A DNA stretch of 64,000 bases from Merluccius polli (GCA_030340625.1 JAOPHQ010005152.1:36001-100000), one strand, 5' to 3'. Numbered from the stretch's first letter, positions 20,876 through 32,759 are shown. Numbers and translations are program-made. The notes: generated from the letters alone by a model not told the origin.

Positions 20876-22648
20876 ATGGCACGCCGATTCCGCAAACAAA
20901 GGAAGATGAATGTCCAGCAGGCGTTGGAATTTCTACAGAACATGCACGCAGTGGACTCTGATGGCGGGTCAGACATCGAATTTGAAATGGAAGAGGACAG
21001 TGACGCGTCAGATTCTGAGCTAGAACCTGAGCCTGAGTGTGACACGGTCCCACCCGCTGAGACACCCCAAGCACCTCTCTGCAAAAGGGCCCGAACGGAG
21101 CCTACTGAGCAAACCCAGAGAACGGAAAGGGCGCGACATGGAACCGTGTGGGAAGAACAATCTGTGGGCGCTGCGCGCAGTGCAGGTAGGCTGCCTGCCC
21201 ACATGGTTCTCACGGAGACAGCAGGCCCCACACATCATGCAAAAGCAAGAATAGCCAGCCGCCTGGATTGTTTTCTGTCCCTAGTCGACACGGAAATGCT
21301 GACACAAATCAGAGACTGTTCTGTTGCTGAGGCCTGCCGGACTGATGCGAAATTGGATTTGACTGTGGATGAACTGATGGCTTTTATTGCTCTTTGCTAT
21401 GTACGTGGACTATACGGTGGAAAAAGCATGGATATGGAAAGCTATTGGTCAGAAATATTTGGGCTGCCTTTCTTCAAAGAGACCATGCCACGGAACAGGT
21501 ACAGGCAAATCATGAAGTGTCTGCGTTTTGATAACAAGGACACACGGGCTGAGCGCTTGCTGGCTGACAAATTTGCCCTGATTTCAGACACTTGGAACAG
21601 TTTTGTGAAGAACAGCATCGCCTGCTACAAGCCAGGGCAGAACATAACTGTTGGTGAACAGTTATTCCTAACCAAAAGCCGCTGTCCATTCACGACAGCA
21701 AGCAAACCGGACAAGTTTGGCATCAAGTTTTGGATAGCTGCGGACGTGGATACAAAATACATGTTGAACGCGCTTCCCTATTTGGGGAAAGATCCCACGC
21801 GACCAGCGGGAGAAAGAGCTTCTGAAACAGTGGTGATGCGACTCATTGAGCCTTTCACAGGCAAAGGAAGAAACGTCACCATGGACAATTTCTTCACATC
21901 TCTTTCCCTGGCTGACAAGCTCATTGCAAAGAACACCAGCATACTCGGCACTATGAACAAAATCAGACAGGAGTTGCCGCCCTCTGTGAAAGTCGACACC
22001 CCGACAGAACTGTTCTCCACCACTGTGATGACATCTGGAAAAGCATCGCTCACTATCTACAGATGCAAGCCAAAAAAGAGCATCTGCATTCTCAGCACCA
22101 TGCATCCCACTGTCATCATTGGCACAGAGAAAAAGAAAAAACCAGACACTGTGACCGACTACAATAACACCAAGGTATGTAGACCCACAGCCTTTATGTG
22201 TAATATACGAAATTTTGTCTAACTATAAAAGTTGTGTCCTGTGTGTGCCATAGGCTATATAATACTATGTTATATATGTACAGCTCATGTAAAACTCGTT
22301 TCAACAAAACAAAACGACAAACATTTCCAAATTGTATTTTTTTTATAGGGTAGTGTGGATGTGCTCGATCAGATGGCAAGACTTTACTCTGTGAAAGGAG
22401 GGACTCGCCGGTGGCCTGTTGCAGTGTTCTACAACATGCTTGACCTGGCTGCAATCAATGCTCATGTGTTGTACAAGACATGCCTTGACGAGAGAGAAAA
22501 CAGGAGAGACTTTATCATGGGACTGGCATGTGAGCTCCGTCAGAACCACATGAAGACCAAGGCTGCTGCCACAGCTGCAGAGACGGCTGTCCGCGTCACA
22601 GCCACCCTTGATGTGCCCCTCGCTCCTGGGAAGACGACGCAGTGCTAG
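20876..22648 (+). pseudogene. PiggyBac transposase, decayed (exons 20876-22174, 22349-22648)
   Basis: The long first exon starts at an ATG with basic then acidic residues and encodes a DDE_Tnp_1_7 (piggyBac) transposase. It is joined in phase 0 across an intron (donor 22175, acceptor 22348) to a second exon beginning GSVDVLDQMAR. The second and third catalytic Asp positions are recognisable (VTMDNFFTS; VDVLDQM). The first is Gly (TVGEQLF where the family has an Asp before EQ). An in-frame TAG at 22646-22648 interrupts the C-terminal cysteine-rich finger, which continues in the same frame to about 22740 (VGKCSRN...CARCKRF). L1-like sequence then takes over. The transposase is almost certainly inactive. 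No TTAA-flanked termini could be found. Confidence 0.85.
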
Positions 22649-22754
22649 GTGGGCAAATGTTCTCGCAACAAAACCAAGGAGAACTGTGCGAGGTGCAAAC
22701 GATTTGTTTGCGGGAGTTGCACACAGAAACCTCTGAGGCTTTGTGTTGACTGGA

Positions 22755-23250
22755 CTGAACTGAACAGAACATTCTTACACATGTTTTGGGATTGTCCAGT
22801 TATCTCTAAGTTCTGGTCTCATGTAAACTCAGTTTGTTAGGAACTCATGTTCCTAATCCTGGTTTTTGTCTGCTTAATGATAATTCTGATATTAATCTAA
22901 AGCAAATTCAGTTAAAAATGATATTCGCAGGGTTTGTCATTGTCAATCTTGAACATACAACTGCCCGACTTAATAAGGTACGACCAGCGACTGTTCAAGC
23001 TTGGAAATCTTTCTCATCCAAAATAATGTCTTGGGCTAGGGACAACAACAACTATGCAATCTTTGATGTGATGTGTTACCTGCTGAACATGTTTTTGTTG
23101 CTTTATGTATTGTCTTACCAACCTGATATTTTTTTCTTCTATCTTTTTCTTTTTTACTCTCCTCAATTTAACATGACTTTTGATACGTCTGTAACCCCCC
23201 CCCCCCCCCATTTGAAAAACAATAAAAATGTTGATCACAAAAAAAAAAAT
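22755..23250 (+). mobile_element. 5'-truncated L1-type LINE 3' end
   Basis: From about 22755 the sequence encodes the C-terminus of an L1-like ORF2 (HMFWDCPVISKFWSHVNS, then LNKVRPATVQAWKSF) with at least one frame break near 22838. It ends with AATAAA-like sequence and an A-tract at 23239-23249, typical of a short target-primed insertion. It truncates the piggyBac C-terminus. The bases after the A-tract, up to 23350, are unassigned. Confidence 0.7.
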
Positions 23251-23350
23251 GATGGTAACCCAATGGAAAATACGGGGGATGAACCTTTTTGTATTGTATA
23301 GCCAAGACAACAGGTAACAATTGGAGTGCCTCAGATAGCCCTGCGCTGGT

Positions 23351-23450
23351 CATGTGTTTTGATCAACTGTAGTATGTGAGAAATCAAAAAGAGACTGCAT
23401 GAGAAATGAAGCAGCTAGGGGTTGGTAGTGGAATAGAGGTCACTGAAGGA
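23351..23450 (+). repeat. Orphan tail of the 510-bp zmym4 exon array unit
   Basis: Starts 'catgtgttttgatcaactgt' and matches the second half of the array unit (compare 18296-18394) with a few differences. It shows that the piggyBac/L1 block at 20834-23350 interrupted the last array unit, or replaced part of it. Confidence 0.85.
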
Positions 23451-24660
23451 CTGTGCTGGGGGTTGGGGTATCCTGAGAGAGCCTGTGAATAAAAGATTGA
23501 ATGTTACGTCCTGACTCTTTTTGGCATAAAATGACTTTGTAGACCTGGTAAATGAACCTTGATTTTTATGAATCATCATTACAACCAATTGCATTACACT
23601 TATTCTTGAGACAAAACACATCCAATTGTAACTGCTATTATGTTTAAAAATGAAAATATTTTCAATTGTAAATGTTATGAGGGATTAATAATAGATTGTA
23701 TTTAACAGTTTATTTAAGTACCCCCCCTCAATTTTATTTAATCATATCAAATCTATGACTGTTCTAACTACATCTAAAACGGTGTGTCCACAGAGAAGGG
23801 TTCAACCATTCATATGCCATAAAATGATGGGTCACCACACCCTCTTCCAATTTCTGAGGAAAGTATTTGAAATGTAGGTTCTATTGGCATCTAGCATCAA
23901 CAGAAAAACAAAATGGCTACTATGTAAACTCCATTTGTTTTGTGAAAGAAATGCCTAATGTGTCATCACTGTCAGATGTCAGCTCCGTGGTGATGGGCCG
24001 AGGTCAACGGAGTTGACATTCAATGTGAAGTCATGTTTTTGTGGTTTTCAAGTAATTGTTGATTATATTAAATATAGAAATAGTGTTTAGTTTTTCTAGT
24101 AATGTAAATACTAAATTTAACACTTTAAAGTTTAAACCTACAGACATTTTTAACCTATTACACTTGAATAACCGAATTCTTGCACTACATGTACATTTGT
24201 ATTTTTATACTGTGAATATATACATTATATGCTTACTATTGAATTACTAAATGATACTATATTATATACTATATATACTATATGTGAATTACTATAGGTT
24301 TACTATTGAATTACCATATTATACTATATTATGATATTATATATGCTATATACTATTATTATACAACACTATATTATACTATGTGAATTACTATATTATG
24401 TTAATTATTTGTTTTTTTGTATTCTGTTTATCTTTACTTTGGCACTATTTTGTATCTTATCTCTATCTTGGCTGTATTACTTCCTGCTGCTGAATTTCTC
24501 CCCCGGCTGATTAATAAAGTGTTATTTTATCTTATCTTATGTTGCTTTTGTGGATTGATAGTCATCAACTCCAGCAGAGTTAGGGTTGAGGGAACATAGG
24601 ATTGAGGGAACATAGGGCTTAAAGAACACGGGGACAAATAATATAATAGAGCCGTGGTCG
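23451..24660. other. AT-rich intergenic DNA
   Basis: No gene is seen. Positions 24240-24410 are a cryptic repeat of 'actatattat'-like words. An A/T-rich tail with repeated 'ttatctta' lies at 24525-24540. Confidence 0.7.
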
Positions 24661-24673
24661 CGCGATAGTAGCG

Positions 24674-24774
24674 TCCATAGCAACCACCATAACAACGGTA
24701 CGTAGGTGTTACACGCTAGTCTCAAAAAAGCGTGTAATACCTACGTACCGTTGTTATGGTGGTTGCTATGGACG
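24674..24774. repeat. Palindromic repeat (46-bp arms)
   Basis: The left arm starts 'cgtccatagcaaccaccata' and the right arm ends 'tatggtggttgctatggacg', with a loop of about 10 nt. Two further partial direct copies of the right end ('ggtggttgctaatggacg', 'gatgtgggcatccg') follow to 24830. This looks like a hairpin MITE relic. Confidence 0.85.
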
Positions 24775-24829
24775 ATGTGGGCATCCGTGGGCATGGTGGT
24801 TGCTAATGGACGATGTGGGCATCCGTCCT

Positions 24830-26520
24830 ATAGTTATTACTCCTGGGCCCAGTTTCCCGATAACGATGTACGATCCATCTTACGAGCCATCTTACGAATC
24901 ATATTTCGAACGGTCGTTATTTTTTCCGTGCGTTTCCCGAAACTCCTCTTAACATGAACGCGCGTGCACAGATCTAACGATCGATCGTAGCCTCGTACCT
25001 GTCCACTGACACGGTGCTGAAATACATATTATACCGTGGTCTGGGTGAATACTCGATTCTGATTGGCTGGAGGGTGTAGGTTAAAAAGTACACCTACGAA
25101 AGACGTTGACGCTATGAAGACGCTATGGCCACGTTGCTTGGCAACGCCTGCATACGGGAGATATTAAATGGTCCGCTCGACTTGTAAAAATAAAAAAAAA
25201 CCTCACGCTTTTAACTCTAAAACACATTAAAGTATTATTCATTGATTACATATTTCTTTCTTTCGTAAGTGACCATGGTATAAGCGGGATAATGCCCGAC
25301 GAGGTGTCCATTAACAAAACCGTCCTCACACCGTCCTCACGGTTCACCGTGAGAGAATCAAGAGAGCGAAGAAAGATAGGCACTCCCCCACTGGAAATAC
25401 CCCCGGTTAGTCCATCTAATGAGTTGAACTAGAGCACTAGAGATATATTTCACCTCTCAGCTGAGGTGATTATAGGCCTACTATATAGACTATATAAGAG
25501 AGAGACTAGTCAACAGATACAGATAAAATCATGAGATCAAAGCGTTTGAGATACAATGTAAATTGCTACATCTAAACATTTGTGTTATGCGCAATGTAGA
25601 ATAAGACCAAATTGTTTTATTTTTTCATCCAATTGTTTAAAAAGTTGAATATTACTTTGTTAGCATAGCAGATAAAAGATAAAACATATATACATTTGTA
25701 TTCTGATTGTATGTGTTCTGATCATTTTTGGATCATTTGTTACAATGGCTAAGTGACAATATTAAGATCCTGGTGAAGCTGAGATGAAATACATGTAAAT
25801 TGAGAGGTACCACCCAATTGTTTAATTTTGTATCTAATTGTTTTTAAAGGTCACTTTGTTACCATAGCAGATGCACTGCAGAAAAACTGTTCTGAGATAA
25901 AAAAAAAAAAAACATCTACATTATACATCTACAGATCATTTGTGTTCCAATGATATATGTCAAAATACTTAAAACTGAATCCTGAATAAAAGGTTTGTAA
26001 ACAATAACATTCACAGTTGTTTGTTTTAATGCAGTCATTTATTGATTCAATGTATTGCAAAGTTAAAATGACTACAAATTGAAATTTGCTATAAAAGAAA
26101 ACAGAGGTAGAGTGGCAGAAAGCACACATTAGGCTAGCACACTTGGAGGTTAAACGCAGGCAAGATGTTAGGCCTACAAATCTACCACTGTACATATTCT
26201 TCCGCAACATTTTCGTGCGCAGAGACCTTTATAAATGAGGCCCCTGCTCATTCCTCCTCCTCATTCAGAGCAACTTTCAAGTTAATTGTATAACTTAATT
26301 CATACAGACTCTTGTATGAAAATGTCAATAAAAAAAAAAAATACACAGGAATACATATGTTTTACAACACCCACGGAAGAAAGTGTACCTATTCTAGGCT
26401 CCAAAAAACCGCCCCTTTCCTCGAGAACGCGCCTATGACGTAACGACAGGCAAACATTGGCGCTGCTGCACATGTTCTCAGTGTGGGTTTAGTAGTCGGA
26501 GTGTTGTCGTTACCGTTGTA
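24830..26520. other. Intergenic region with dispersed repeat fragments
   Basis: It contains a repeat with 'gtttcccgataacgatgtac' (24851-24870) and a fragment 'gaatactcgattctgattgg' (25047-25066) that recurs inverted near 32620-32640. Several A/T-rich stretches follow. No coding segment is recognised until the THAP gene. Confidence 0.6.
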
Positions 26521-26544
26521 GTTGAGTAGATTTGAGTTGTCAAA

Positions 26545-28485
26545 ATGGTTAATTCTTGTGTTTGTTTTGGATGCAACAACTCCAGCTTGTCTGGCCATCG
26601 GGTCCACCTATTTCCAAACAAGAAAGACAAACATTTCCGTGCTTGGGTACGTTTCGTCCAGGCAAAGAGAAGCAACTTCGCTGCCTCCTCGGTGACGAGA
26701 CACACGGTGTTGTGTGAAAAACACTTCACACCGGACAGCTACAACCAAGGAGATCTGATGGAATCGCGCCTGGGATTTCGACTAAGAAAGTGGGTTCGGC
26801 TGGCAAGTGGAGCTGTGCCGTCTGTGCATGCAAGTCTGCCAGCAACATCCGGCGTTAGTAAGTCTAACATTAGCAGAGAGTCTGCGCGCCGAAAACGGGA
26901 GCTTTGCACAGTAAGTCTTATAATACCTATACTATAAAACATGTTGCATCGAAATGTAGCCGCCCTGCATGTACATTTTCCAAATGTATGTTTTCTTGAC
27001 GTTATAATGGATTAGTCTTGGCATTACTTTTGTTGACTGTAATGATAGTGAAGTTGGCTACTATTGTTACGTTAGTCCCACGAGGCTGCACATGAGCCTC
27101 CTGACACTTATTTTATTGTGCTAATAACATGATCTTTTTGAAAACGCGTCCAAGTAATGCTTTACAATATTAGTTTTCTTGAAGTTACATCGGAGTTGCC
27201 TTGGTTTTCTTTGAATGTTGTTATCAACAGGGCACGTGCGAGGAAATGCAGCTGATGCATCGGACTACATTGAAAATATTTTGAAAATATTAGCTGCTAG
27301 CAGTCTTTTAAATAATGCATGAATGGGGGATTTTCATGAAAGGATTACCTTTTTTAAAGTTGTGATTTTGGTCTGTTTTCAGATTTTGGGAGAGAGTGCT
27401 GCCAGCAAAGATGGGGCGGATGCAACTATCACTTCAGAGCCTGGAGATGATGGAGATGGAGACATCTCTACGATGGACCCTGAGCCAGTAGTGGTCCATC
27501 GTGGATCTCAGTGCAACATACGATGTAAACATCGTACATTAGGTAGTTAGCTTATATCTAGCATTCACCATACATGCCATATACAATCACAAATAAGGAT
27601 GACATGTCAACATTTTTCATTTTCTGCGGCGCCATCCACTTCTCAGGTTGCATGGCTACTCAGACCATCAGGATGCTTAAGCACTTTTTTCCGTCATCAG
27701 CGTTATTACACTATCCCTACCATCGTGCAGGCCTGGATTGCATTGCTAACCCCTACAGCACTAGCTACCTTAGCTTCCAACATGTTAAGTGCTATCAGAT
27801 TTGTGTTGCGTCTCAAAGGTCCCAGTTTTCCGTGGATTATGACAACATTTACATGATTACATCTCTACGTAATTGTCTGTTCTCTATTTTCTCTGTATGC
27901 AATTGAGATGTCTCTAGTTAATCATGGGCAGAGCAGTGTCTGTTGTGCACACAGTGAGCGCTGGCAGGCTATAAGCATAATGATGAGTAGCCTATGGTCG
28001 CACAATGATGAAGCACAGTATATGAAAGGTTCATACGTATATGTTCATGGGCAGGTCACACCCCCGATAACACATATGAGCACATCTTAACTGATTTCCA
28101 TGCACTCCTAATGATCTTGGAGCAGGGGACCCCAGACCTTTTGAAGGTTGTATGCTCTACAGTGTGTAATCATGAATGGTGCCATCTAAAGGCATTGTTT
28201 AAAGGCATTGTTTAAATTGATGATGTTTCTTAACCAAATTGTTCTGTTGTAGGTAAGCCGTCATATGAAATGTTTGAGAACAACCCTGACTGGGCGCCAT
28301 CTCTGCAGTTGGGCCACAGTGATGTCAAGGTGACAGATGTGGCGAGATTTCAGCGGCAAGCAAAGCGCAAGGAGAGGGCAAGGCAGCAGCTTCACCAGCA
28401 GCCGCCGTCTCCGGAGCTGCCGCCAGTCCAGGAGCTGCACCAGGAGGAACAGCCGCCGGTCCAGGAGGAGCAAGTCCTTGTATGT
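26545..28485 (+). CDS. THAP-domain transposase-like gene, degenerate (exons 26545-26910, 27383-27542, 28253-28485)
   Basis: The ATG at 26545 (caaaatgg) begins a THAP finger with Cys5, Cys10, Cys57 and His60 and AVPSV at 90-94; the exon ends at a consensus donor (cacagtaagt). The next exon is acidic, with CNIRCKHRT at its end. A later exon in compatible phase reads YEMFENNPDWAPSLQLGH and then a basic, Gln/Pro-rich tail up to the donor at 28486. Between them (about 27625-27750) lies a broken transposase core: FSGCMATQTIRMLKHF in one frame, then FRHQRYYTIPTIVQAW in another. I read this as a THAP-transposase family gene that lost most of its catalytic core. The THAP exon itself is intact, so expression of a short THAP protein is possible. 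The 3' end is unresolved. Confidence 0.6.
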
Positions 28486-28794
28486 GCATGGTGGCTGGGT
28501 GTTGAGGTCCCTGCTCCAGTCTGCTGCAGGCAGTTCATACGATCAACATTATTAATTTCTTTCAGTTTTTCCAAATATCTATTCTTTGCACTGTTGTTTA
28601 GTTTTTCCCTTTAGGGACCCATTTCTTGGGCCTTCTTTTTTTCATGTGGTAGTCTCGGAAATTACACCGTACACCTGTGATTTTAGTTTTCAGATTTAAA
28701 CAGCGTCGCTGTTGCCGTTGCCCATGGCAACCGAGTACTCGTAAGCTCAAAATGGCGACGGGAGACGGCCCCTCCCAAATCGCAAGCTGCCATG

Positions 28795-29244
28795 ACGTAT
28801 CTCCTCACTCAAATAGAGCGTAACAGTGACCGCCCCCTTTTTAACAGCTCCGGTGCCGGAAGTAAATTTCCCATGCATTTATCTCGTCCACTTTTCGTAG
28901 AATCCTTATAAAGAGTATTAAGCCTTTAACCAAGCCAATCGTTCGTTATGGTAGTCGTGACCATATTATGTTTGATTCGGGATGAGTAGTTCCTCACTCG
29001 GTCAACAAAATAATGTACCTTTGCCTTTTCTTCCGTTTTCCAAATTCTTTTTATGCCCGAATCAAACATAATATGGTCACGACTACCATAACGAAAGATT
29101 GGCTTGGTTAAAGGCTTAATACTCTTTTTATAAGGATTCTACGAAAAGTGGACGAGATAAATGCATGGGAAATTTACTTCCGGCACCGGAGCTGTTAAAA
29201 AGGGGGCGGTCACTGTTACGCTCTATTGAGAGTGAGGAGATACG
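28795..29244. mobile_element. Large palindromic MITE (about 187-bp arms)
   Basis: The left arm at 28795-28981 and right arm at 29055-29244 are near-perfect inverted copies. For example 'ccatattatgtttgattcgg' (28961-28980) is mirrored from 29056, with a spacer of about 73 bp. It is followed by two similar direct phrases ('agagacgaccttagtaa', 'agagacgatcttagtaa'). No coding capacity and no clear target duplication. Confidence 0.85.
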
Positions 29245-29845
29245 CCAGTAAATAGAGACGACCTTAGTAATGACATGGCAACGCTACCTTATTACTCCAG
29301 TACATAGAGACGATCTTAGTAACGACCTGGCAACGGGGAAGCTTTCTAAACGTAGTCCCCCCGAGTCCGGTCCAATTTAAAGGGGTAGTTCGGAATTTTG
29401 GACATAGGACCTCATTTCCAAGTCAGCCAGTGTGTTATTTATCATTGGAGACGTTTTCAATACATTTCATGCAGTCTTTCTAGTTGCACAGTTCACTGGT
29501 GCTCAGCTAGCGCAAGTCAACAGTATCGACTAGCCTGCCAATAAAAACAGTCTAACCCACTCCACAGTACACCCAAGGCAAATCAATTATAACGCCAGAC
29601 TATCGGTGTAAATGTCTGTGTTGATAGAATGTTAGAAATAAAACCAACCTTGCATTGCATGAATCATCGCAGTTTGAGGGACTAGTTTCTCAGCAGCAGC
29701 GGAATTTTACTTAATTTTACTCAGGTTAGTTGTGCAATAACCAAATCTCAACAGCAGGAAGTAAACAGAGGCGCGCGACAGAAGCGCGGGACACGTAGTA
29801 GTAGCGGGATTGAATCATTGGACTGGAAACTAACGACTAGGCAAC

Positions 29846-30080
29846 ATGGTGATTCAGTGTGCATTTAAATATTGTAACAATAAAAGCAAAAAATGGGCAT
29901 CACAAAGTTTCCACAGATTTCCAGTGCGAGATCCCGAAAGGACTCAACTGTGGCTTCTTGCTAGCGGCTTGGACATCAACACACCGGAGGAGACTCTGTC
30001 TACACAAATGGAGGCTGTGTAGTGATCATTTTCGACCAGACGACTTCAAAAAACCCACTCTGAGGGGAAACGACAGCCTA
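29846..30080 (+). pseudogene. THAP domain with frameshift inside the Kolobok-like element
   Basis: The ATG at 29846 starts MVIQCAFKYCNNKSK, a typical THAP opening with Cys5 and Cys10, and continues through LLASGLDINTPEETL. The second half of the finger (KWRLCSDHFRPDDF, with the distal Cys and His) is in a different frame, so an indel lies near 29990-30005. In the first frame a TAG follows soon after. The remaining transposase is absent. Confidence 0.7.
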
Positions 30081-30187
30081 TAGGCCAACGCTAGTGCTGA
30101 CGTACTTCCGTTTACGTCTCAGCCACCGTTGCTACTTCCGGAATGCTAGCCCTACCGCCGTTGACTAGCTTGGTGCTGAGGTAAAAT

Positions 30188-30595
30188 ATGAAGAGAACAT
30201 TTAAATACCAGCGATCTATTGGCACAACGGCTTCCCACTGTTGTGTGCCAACGTGTCAGGCCTCTGCCAAGTACAACAATGTACTTAGTTTCCACACTTT
30301 CCCCACGGATGAAGAAATAAGACGCAAGTGGGTTGTCGCCATTCGTAGGGACGACTTTGTGATAACGCATCACACCCGGGTGTGTAGCCGGCATTTTAAA
30401 AAAGAAGATGTTCGTGAGCCAGCGTCGGAGAAAGGACGGCGTCTGTTGAAAAAGGGAGCTATCCCAGCTTTATTCGAGTGGAATAACTTCTCCCTCCCAC
30501 CTGTAAGAACAAGTGTTTGGGAGAGGAGAGATAGACTGACGACGATTGCGGCGCCATCCATCTTTTCAGGTGCACCAACAGCCACTGATGAACAG
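30188..30595 (+). CDS. THAP-domain exon inside the Kolobok-like element
   Basis: The ATG at 30188 opens a complete THAP finger with Cys19, Cys23, Cys66 and His69 and AIPALF at 91-96. A basic stretch (VRTSVWERRDR) and an apolar tail follow, up to a donor at 30596 (acag|gtaata). The extended N-terminus before the first Cys and the exon end resemble the THAP genes at 1208 and 7346 more than the frameshifted THAP 340 bp upstream. This suggests either a second gene or a capture by the transposon. No downstream exon is recognised within the element. Confidence 0.65.
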
Positions 30596-31239
30596 GTAAT
30601 AGCTGTTGCTAGGCTACTCTAGCTAGCAAATAAAGTTAGCCCCTTTCATAATGTTGGCAAATGTTTCATAACGTTATGTGTTATAGCCTGGCTGGCAGAG
30701 TGGAGTAAGTTGGAGCTCACATGAGCGGGTAAAAGTTAGCAGCAGGTTTGATATTCGCCGGACATTCGGTTTCAACCTACCCCGCTATCGGATTCCTCAA
30801 CATACTGGGGCAATTGCTCTGTCGCTAACTTAGCCACTTTTTAGAGTTTAACACGGTTTTAAACTCGTCGGTGACGCAAGAAGGGGGGGGGAATGTTATC
30901 CATCGCTTTGGCGCCCCCCCTTTGGCGGCCCCCTGGTGCGGCGCCCCTATGCGCCGCATACAGCGCATACCCACTTTTTGCGCCACTGTGTATGATACAT
31001 TTATACTTATTACGCCAGATAGGCCTTCAGTACAATAACAATATTGGACATAGTAGATATATGGAATGAGCAGTGATATTTCACGGCTCACGGGGCTCAG
31101 GTCTCGGTCGTGCGTCCGCTCAGCAATAGCATTACGCGCTTCAACTTTCAAGCGCTTCCATAAATTCTTTAAATGTGCCGGGCTGCTCGGTCTTCTGCTG
31201 GAAGATCTACTGTTACATGTGTTTGAGAGATCATCCCAA

Positions 31240-32020
31240 ACAGACTTTCTTCGGAGCTACTATACTACAGGTGATATTTTGCTGATATTTTTAACTTTGA
31301 TTGCATACCATTTCGCCACAATTGCATACTGTCTTGCTATAATGCAAAATATCAGCAAAATCACCTGTAGGATGTAGCAGCCTACCATTGGCAACTACTA
31401 CAGCAATCACAATGAAAAAATGTCTTTTGATTGATTTTTGGTGAATATTTTTTAACTTTAATTGCATACTGTTTCGCTGTAATGCAAAATATCAGCAGAA
31501 TATCACCTGTAGTATGTAGCAGCCTACCATTGGCAACTACTACAGCAATCAGAATGAAAAAATGTCTTTTGATTGATTTTTGGTGAATATTTTTTACTTT
31601 GATTGCATACCGTTTCGCCATAATTGCATACTGTCTTGCTATAATGCAAAATATCAGCAACATATCACCTGTAGGATGTAGCAGCCTAGCATTGGCAACT
31701 ACTACAGCAATCAGAATGAAAAAATGTCTTTTGATTGATTTTTGGTGAATATTGTTTAACTTTAATTGCATACTGTTTCGCTATAATGCAAAATATCAGC
31801 AAAATATCACCTGTAGTATGTAGCAGCCTACCATTGGCAACTACTACAGCAATCCGAATGAAAAAATGTCTTTTGATTGATTTTTGGTGAATATGTATAA
31901 CTTTAATTGCATACTGTTTCGCTATAATGCAAAATATCAGCAAAATATCACCTGTAGTAAGTAGCAGCCTACCATTGGCAACTACTACAGCAAACAGAAT
32001 GAAAACATGTCTTTATATTG
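31240..32020. repeat. Minisatellite of about 142-bp units
   Basis: The phrase 'gtagcagcct' recurs at 31374, 31516, 31678, 31820 and 31961 (spacings 142, 162, 142, 141). Each unit contains 'caactactacagcaa' and 'tgcaaaatatcagcaa'. One unit carries an extra 20 bp. The array fills much of the right half of the Kolobok-like element. Confidence 0.9.
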
Positions 32021-32759
32021 ATTTTTGGTGATTTATTTCCTGAAACAATTACATGGTAAAGTCAATACACTCTGTGGGGAGTAATTTGTAGACGGTCCCT
32101 AAGACAGAAAGCAGCCGGAACGTAGATTCAAGTGCTGTTTTCGCCGGTTTTCGCAAGTACATCGACAGCAACAACTAATGTCGTTGTGATTTATGTCAGT
32201 ACGGTGCCTTAAACTGTCCTCAACATACTACACCCGTAATGTAGTCACATTATGTTGAGGAATCCGATAGCGGGGTAGGTTGAAACCGAATGTCCGGCGA
32301 ATATCAAACCTGCTGCTAACTTTTACCCGCTGCTCACATGCACGTGGAATGAAATTAGTTGTGTGTTTACAACTAGCGTGACTTGAATGATAGAAGAGAT
32401 GTTTACACTCGCATGTTTGCACATCGTATCTCCTACAAACGTGGCCATAGCAAGAGCGAACTGTGCAACTAGAAGGACTGCATGAAATTTGTTGAAAACG
32501 TCTCCAGTGATAAATAACACACTGGCTGACTTGGAAATGAGGTCCTATGTCCAAAACAACGAACTACCGCTTTAAGACTGATGTGTTGTCATGTTATCGA
32601 AAAATAATGCACACCTCTCCAGCCAATCAGAATCGAGTATTCACCCGGGCCATGGAGGTATAAATACAATTTAAGCAATTAAAGTAAGAAGTAAATGAAA
32701 GGTTCTGCAATGCAGGTCAGAACATCCTTAGAAACTGGAAGCCGGATGTTCCCGCCCAC

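Larger units (their letters stand above)
29377..32575. mobile_element. Kolobok-type DNA transposon, TTAA target duplication
   Basis: The element at 29381-32571 is flanked by TTAA (29377-29380, 32572-32575). Its ends read aggggtagttcgg... and, inverted, agcggtagttcg.... The terminal inverted repeats extend about 135 bp (29381-29515 against 32437-32571) with few mismatches. TTAA plus a THAP-domain coding segment is the combination known for the Kolobok superfamily. Inside are a frameshifted THAP segment (29846), a second THAP exon (30188), an internal inverted repeat (about 30723-30806 against 32225-32335) and a minisatellite (31.2-32.0 kb). No full transposase core is visible, so it is non-autonomous or degenerate. 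Confidence 0.75.

Noticed and set aside
31382..31943. Repeated minus-strand frames with 'HFFILIAVVVANG'
   Set aside because: They come from the 142-bp minisatellite in the Kolobok-like element and differ by repeat drift, not coding selection.
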